From Clostridiales bacterium (GTDB lineage: Bacteria > Bacillota > Clostridia > Christensenellales > Borkfalkiaceae), in assembly GCA_015069525.1 (NCBI GenBank), contig SVIK01000027.1:1-15930 (forward strand): DNA of 15,930 nt, read 5' to 3'. The notes below the pieces were generated by a model that worked only from the letters and a program-made list of their open reading frames with translations, was not told the origin of the DNA and ran no database searches. This document shows, one piece after another, positions 12,956-15,930 of the stretch; position 1 is the stretch's first letter; every line of letters starts with the position of its first letter. Position numbers and translations under genes: made by a program.

Positions 12956-14934
12956 TGGCAGAAGCAACCACTCAAAGACGCGCGATGCCCAAAGGCCCCA
13001 TGCGCGGGCGCGGAATGCCCGTTCCCAAAGGGATGATAAAAAAAGGCACGCTCAAACGCGTTTTGCAAACGGCGTTCAAGTATTATAAATGGCGTTTAAT
13101 TTTGGTATTTGCTTGCATTATTATCAGCGCGGTAGGCAGTCTTGTTTCCTCGCTGTATATGCAAAAGGTCGTAGACAACGTTATCACACCCGCCCTTGAT
13201 ACGGGTTGGTCGTCGGCGCTCCAAAGCACGCTCATATCCCTTGTCGTCATGATGATAGTGGTGTATACGCTCGTCATATTGGCGACGTATACGTATACGC
13301 GGATTATGGCAGGCGTAACGCAAGGGCTTTTGTATCATATGCGTACGGATATGTTCAAAAAGATGCAAACGTTGCCTATTAAATACTTCGACACGCACGC
13401 CCACGGCGAAATCATGAGTGCTTACACCAACGACACGGACGCTATGCGCCAGCTCGTTGGGCAGAGTTTGCCAACGGTATTCAGCAGTTCGTTAACGCTG
13501 ATTGCAACGATATCGATAATGCTCACGTACAGTTTTTATCTTTCGCTCGTCGTATTCCTTTGCACGTTCTTTATGCTTTTCGTAGTGAAGAAAATCGGCG
13601 GAAAGAGTGCGAAGTACATGGTAGCGCAACAAACGGCGCTTGCTGAGGAAGAAGGCTTTATTGAAGAGATGATGAAAGGGCAAAAGGTAGTCAAAGTATT
13701 CACGCATGAAGAAAAGGTGAAGGTGGATTTTGATAAGCATAACGAAAACCTTTTCGAGGCTGGTAGCCGTGCGCACATTTTTGGTAATATTTTAGGCCCT
13801 ATATTAAGTAACATTGGCAACTTCACGTACGTGCTTTTGGCGATAATTGGCGGAGCGCTGTTTGCTTTTGGAGTAAAGAACGTGGGTTTTTCCACTATTT
13901 TTGGCGGTAGTAGCGTGCTCGGTTTAGGCGTAGTGGTCGCTTTCCTTGGCATGTCGCGGAACTTTGCCATGACGGTCAATCAAATGTCCCAACAAATCTC
14001 TATGGTAGCCATGGGTATGGCTGGGGCGAGCCGTATTTTCACCCTCATGGACGAGGAAGCGGAACAAGACAACGGCTACGTGACGCTTGTCCACGCCAAG
14101 GAGAACGAAGAGGGCAATTTAACGGAATCGACAAAGCGCACGGGCGTTTGGGCGTGGAAGCATTTCCATAAAGCGGACGGCACGACGACGTACACGCGTC
14201 TTCGCGGGGATATCGTCATGGACATGGTCGATTTTTGCTACGTACCCGAAAAGCAAGTATTGACGGACGTCACGCTGTATGCAAAGCCGGGGCAAAAGAT
14301 AGCTTTCGTAGGTGCAACGGGCGCAGGTAAAACGACGATTACCAATCTTATCAACCGTTTCTACGATATTGCGGACGGCAAGATACGCTACGACGGAATC
14401 AATATCAATAAAATAAAAAAGAGCGATTTGCGTCGCTCGCTCGGTATCGTTTTGCAGGACACGAACCTGTTCACAGGTACGGTCATGGAGAACATCCGTT
14501 ATGGTAGGTTAGACGCCACGGACGAGGAGTGTATTCAATCGGCAAAGCTTGCCAACGCGCACGATTTTATTTGTCGTTTGCCCGACGGATATAATACGAT
14601 GTTGACGAATAACGGAGCAAACCTTTCGCAAGGTCAAAGACAGCTTTTATCGATAGCGCGTGCGGAGGTAGCAGACGCACCCGTTATGATATTGGACGAA
14701 GCGACGTCGTCGATAGACACGCGCACGGAAGCGCTGGTGCAAGACGGCATGGATAAACTCATGAAAGGCAGGACGGTATTCGTAATTGCGCACCGACTTT
14801 CGACGGTAAGAAACGCCAACGCGATTATGGTTTTAGACCACGGCAAGATTATCGAACGTGGCACGCACGACCAGCTCATCGCGCAAAAGGGCGTATACTA
14901 TCAATTATATACGGGCGCTTTCGAGCTTGAATAA
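12955..14934 (+). CDS. ABC exporter subunit 2 (consensus ATP site)
   Basis: This is the partner half-transporter, 659 residues. It has a Gly-, Pro- and basic-rich N-terminal extension (about residues 1-35), a six-helix membrane domain (about 40-350), and an insert of roughly 45 residues (ending DGTTTYTRLRGD) ahead of the ATPase domain. Motifs are canonical where it matters: Walker A GATGAGKTT (453-461, Lys459), Walker B MILDEAT with Asp581 and catalytic Glu582, and the switch His613 in IAHRLST. The signature is LSQGQ (557-561) rather than LSGGQ. In the heterodimer this LSQGQ faces the degenerate site of subunit 1, while the active site pairs this subunit's Walker motifs with VSGGQ of subunit 1. 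The ATG overlaps the upstream stop by one base, and a G-rich site (AGGGGGGTG, about 12939-12947) serves as ribosome binding site. The substrate is unknown; a lipid or drug exporter is the usual guess. Confidence 0.94.
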   Translation: MAEATTQRRAMPKGPMRGRGMPVPKGMIKKGTLKRVLQTAFKYYKWRLILVFACIIISAVGSLVSSLYMQKVVDNVITPALDTGWSSALQSTLISLVVMMIVVYTLVILATYTYTRIMAGVTQGLLYHMRTDMFKKMQTLPIKYFDTHAHGEIMSAYTNDTDAMRQLVGQSLPTVFSSSLTLIATISIMLTYSFYLSLVVFLCTFFMLFVVKKIGGKSAKYMVAQQTALAEEEGFIEEMMKGQKVVKVFTHEEKVKVDFDKHNENLFEAGSRAHIFGNILGPILSNIGNFTYVLLAIIGGALFAFGVKNVGFSTIFGGSSVLGLGVVVAFLGMSRNFAMTVNQMSQQISMVAMGMAGASRIFTLMDEEAEQDNGYVTLVHAKENEEGNLTESTKRTGVWAWKHFHKADGTTTYTRLRGDIVMDMVDFCYVPEKQVLTDVTLYAKPGQKIAFVGATGAGKTTITNLINRFYDIADGKIRYDGININKIKKSDLRRSLGIVLQDTNLFTGTVMENIRYGRLDATDEECIQSAKLANAHDFICRLPDGYNTMLTNNGANLSQGQRQLLSIARAEVADAPVMILDEATSSIDTRTEALVQDGMDKLMKGRTVFVIAHRLSTVRNANAIMVLDHGKIIERGTHDQLIAQKGVYYQLYTGAFELE

Positions 14935-15000
14935 GCGTAGGCGGAGCGCTGGCAAATCTTTCTATCTTTCGATAACGCTTTTGCGTAGTGTTATCATAGC
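14935..15000 (+). repeat. Diverged copy of the hslU-hisS repeat
   Basis: Directly after the ABC subunit 2 stop lies GGCGGAGCGCTGGC followed by caaatctttctatctttcg (14953-14971 approximately), which matches the repeat units at 2512-2930. The hairpin after it has a different sequence but keeps its structure: GATAACGCT (14971-14979) pairs with AGTGTTATC (14987-14995), with CTAT and ATAG outside. The rest of the unit is missing. As at hslU, the element abuts a stop codon. Confidence 0.8.
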
Positions 15001-15064
15001 CCTCTCTTAATAAGGGCATTACAATCATTACTGCGAATATTTTTATTATGCCTTTGTAAAAACA
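15001..15064. other. AT-rich intergenic segment without a gene
   Basis: This is part of the 326-base gap between the ABC operon and mnmG. It holds only AT-rich sequence with a weak inverted repeat (AGGGCAT with ATGCCTT). I see no gene, promoter or RNA here. The rest of the gap is covered by the repeat and terminator entries, apart from 15095-15147, which is also featureless AT-rich sequence. Confidence 0.5.
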
Positions 15065-15094
15065 AAAACAGGACGAAAAATCGCCCTGTTTTTT
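15065..15094. terminator. Rho-independent terminator after the ABC operon
   Basis: AAAACAGG (15065-15072) pairs with CCTGTTTT (15085-15092), extended inward by CGA/TCG across one mismatch with an A-rich loop, and is followed by T on the + strand to 15094. The A-rich left flank lets it work on the minus strand too. It lies about 130 bases after the ABC stop, so the diverged repeat would be inside the transcript. Confidence 0.8.
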
Positions 15095-15147
15095 GTATAG
15101 TAAAACCATGTTGCTTATGATAAAAATATATAAATTTCTGCCGAAAC

Positions 15148-15233
15148 TTTTTCCAAAGGAAAAAACTTCACCGCAACGCAACTTCACTATGCCGTAGGCA
15201 TAACTTCACTTTCGCCGCGGCGAAAACTTCACT
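15148..15233. repeat. AACTTCAC array alternating with changing palindromes
   Basis: AACTTCAC occurs four times, at 15164, 15180, 15202 and 15225. The spacers differ but most are palindromic: ATGCC-GTA-GGCAT (15189-15201) and TTTCGCCG-CGGCGAAA (15210-15225), with the shorter CGCAACGC in the first gap. A TTTTTCC-AAAG-GAAAAA palindrome precedes the array at 15148-15165. It ends CACTAAAAAAG, running into the mnmG terminator. The related element at 4558-4613 has the same position relative to a terminator and a minus-strand gene. No protein could be encoded; the function is unknown. Confidence 0.8.
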
Positions 15234-15262
15234 AAAAAAGGACGGATATCCGTCCTTTTTTT
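15234..15262. terminator. Bidirectional terminator at the mnmG 3' end
   Basis: The perfect palindrome GGACGGATATCCGTCC (15240-15255) is flanked by six A on the left and seven T on the right. On either strand it reads as a GC-rich stem followed by a U run. The right-hand T run overlaps the mnmG stop codon (minus strand, 15263-15261), so mnmG terminates immediately after its coding region. Confidence 0.93.
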
Positions 15263-15930
15263 ATCTCGTCGCCAGCCATACCATCAACACGGACACGTCC
15301 GCAGGGTTCACGCCTGAAATTCTGCCTGCTTGTCCCAAATTCATCGGTCGCACGCGGTTAAGCTTTTCTCTCGCTTCCAATCGCAAGCCCGCAATGGTAT
15401 CGTAATCAATATCTTCGGGCAATGCTTTATCTTCCAGCTTTTTCGCCCGTTCAATCATTTCGAGCCCTTGTTTTAAGTAGCCCTCGTAGCGCACGGTAAT
15501 TTCCGCCGTTTCAATAACGTCTTTCGAATATTCCCCAAACACGTTAAAGTATTCCATAATATCTTTTAAGGGGATAGAACGTTTCAACATATCGGCATAA
15601 GACACGCCACCGCTCGGCTGGTCGTATCCGTACTTTTTAAGGAAAGGCGCAACCTCTTTCAAGGGCAATCGAGTACGCATTTTTTCAAGCAATTCTTCGT
15701 ATTTCGCCTTACGCGCTTTGTAGCGTTCAAGCCTTTCTTCTTTCACAAGTCCGCAAGCATATCCCTTTTCCGTCAAACGGAAATCAGCGTTGTCTTGGCG
15801 CAAGCAAATGCGGTGTTCTGCGCGCGAGGTCATCATACGGTAGGGCTCGTCCGTGCCTTTTGTGACGAGGTCGTCGATAAGCACGCCGATATACGCTTCG
15901 TCACGGCGCAGGATAAAGGGGGGGAGACCA
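15261..15930 (-). CDS. mnmG: MnmG (GidA), tRNA wobble-uridine modification enzyme (C-terminal part)
   Basis: MnmG is the FAD protein that, with MnmE, installs (carboxymethyl)aminomethyl groups on the wobble uridine of certain tRNAs using methylene-tetrahydrofolate. The frame is open to the window edge: upstream of the methionine at 15884 it reads GLPPFILRRDEAYIGVLIDDL, the family sequence, so the gene continues beyond 15930 and that methionine is internal. Visible motifs are DDLVTKGTDEPYRMMTSRAEHR and RQDNADFRLTEKG. The C-terminal helical domain binds MnmE and tRNA and ends GQAGRISGVNPADVSVLMVWLATR, as in full-length MnmG. About 222 residues are visible of a usual total near 620-630. Nothing looks truncated at the C-terminus. 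A bidirectional terminator overlaps its stop. In many bacteria mnmE lies upstream; that would be outside this window. Confidence 0.95.
   Translation of the reverse strand, partial: GLPPFILRRDEAYIGVLIDDLVTKGTDEPYRMMTSRAEHRICLRQDNADFRLTEKGYACGLVKEERLERYKARKAKYEELLEKMRTRLPLKEVAPFLKKYGYDQPSGGVSYADMLKRSIPLKDIMEYFNVFGEYSKDVIETAEITVRYEGYLKQGLEMIERAKKLEDKALPEDIDYDTIAGLRLEAREKLNRVRPMNLGQAGRISGVNPADVSVLMVWLATR

Noticed and set aside
15884..15884. mnmG start at the methionine near 15884
   Set aside because: The frame continues upstream with conserved MnmG sequence to the window edge, so this methionine is internal.

Overview
The window looks like a stretch of chromosome from a Clostridia-like member of the Bacillota, most likely an uncultured anaerobe. 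The evidence is a folate-type TrmFO beside hslVU (a Bacillota gene order), a rubrerythrin for oxidative defence, a YhaO/YhaN-type nuclease pair, a heterodimeric ABC exporter with Clostridia-style motifs, and textbook sigma-A promoters with AGGAGG-type ribosome binding sites. I cannot name a genus. Apart from intergenic repeats, the content is mostly core housekeeping genes.

Layout. 1-2511 (+): the C-terminal half of trmFO, then hslV and hslU, tightly packed as one operon. hslV carries a one-base deletion that breaks its reading frame near position 713. 2512-2962: no gene, but a tandem array of about 105-bp hairpin-rich repeats. 2963-4555 (+): hisS and a thioredoxin. 4556-4725: a palindromic repeat and a strong terminator shared by convergent genes. 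4726-5367 (-): a rubrerythrin with a rubredoxin-like domain at each end. 5368-5593: divergent region with two perfect-consensus promoters. 5594-7569 (+): cardiolipin synthase and a small zinc-ribbon membrane protein, then a terminator. 7707-11044 (+): an SbcD/YhaO-like nuclease overlapping an SbcC/YhaN-like ATPase that has a membrane hairpin in the middle of its coiled coil, with its own promoter and terminator. 11156-14934 (+): two overlapping ABC exporter genes forming one asymmetric transporter. 14935-15260: no gene; a diverged copy of the first repeat family, a terminator, a second palindromic repeat array and another terminator. 15261-15930 (-): the C-terminal part of mnmG, running off the window.

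How the genes work together. TrmFO and MnmG, at opposite ends, are related flavoproteins that modify tRNA using methylene-tetrahydrofolate. HslU and HslV would form an ATP-dependent protease, but HslV is not readable as written. The YhaO/YhaN-like pair should act as one DNA-processing complex and the two ABC subunits as one pump. Rubrerythrin and thioredoxin fit redox defence in an anaerobe.

The points most worth following up are the two intergenic repeat families, the hslV frameshift, and the membrane-anchored Mre11/Rad50-like pair. I found no CRISPR array, prophage, insertion sequence, tRNA or rRNA, and no clear evidence of a wholly new protein system.
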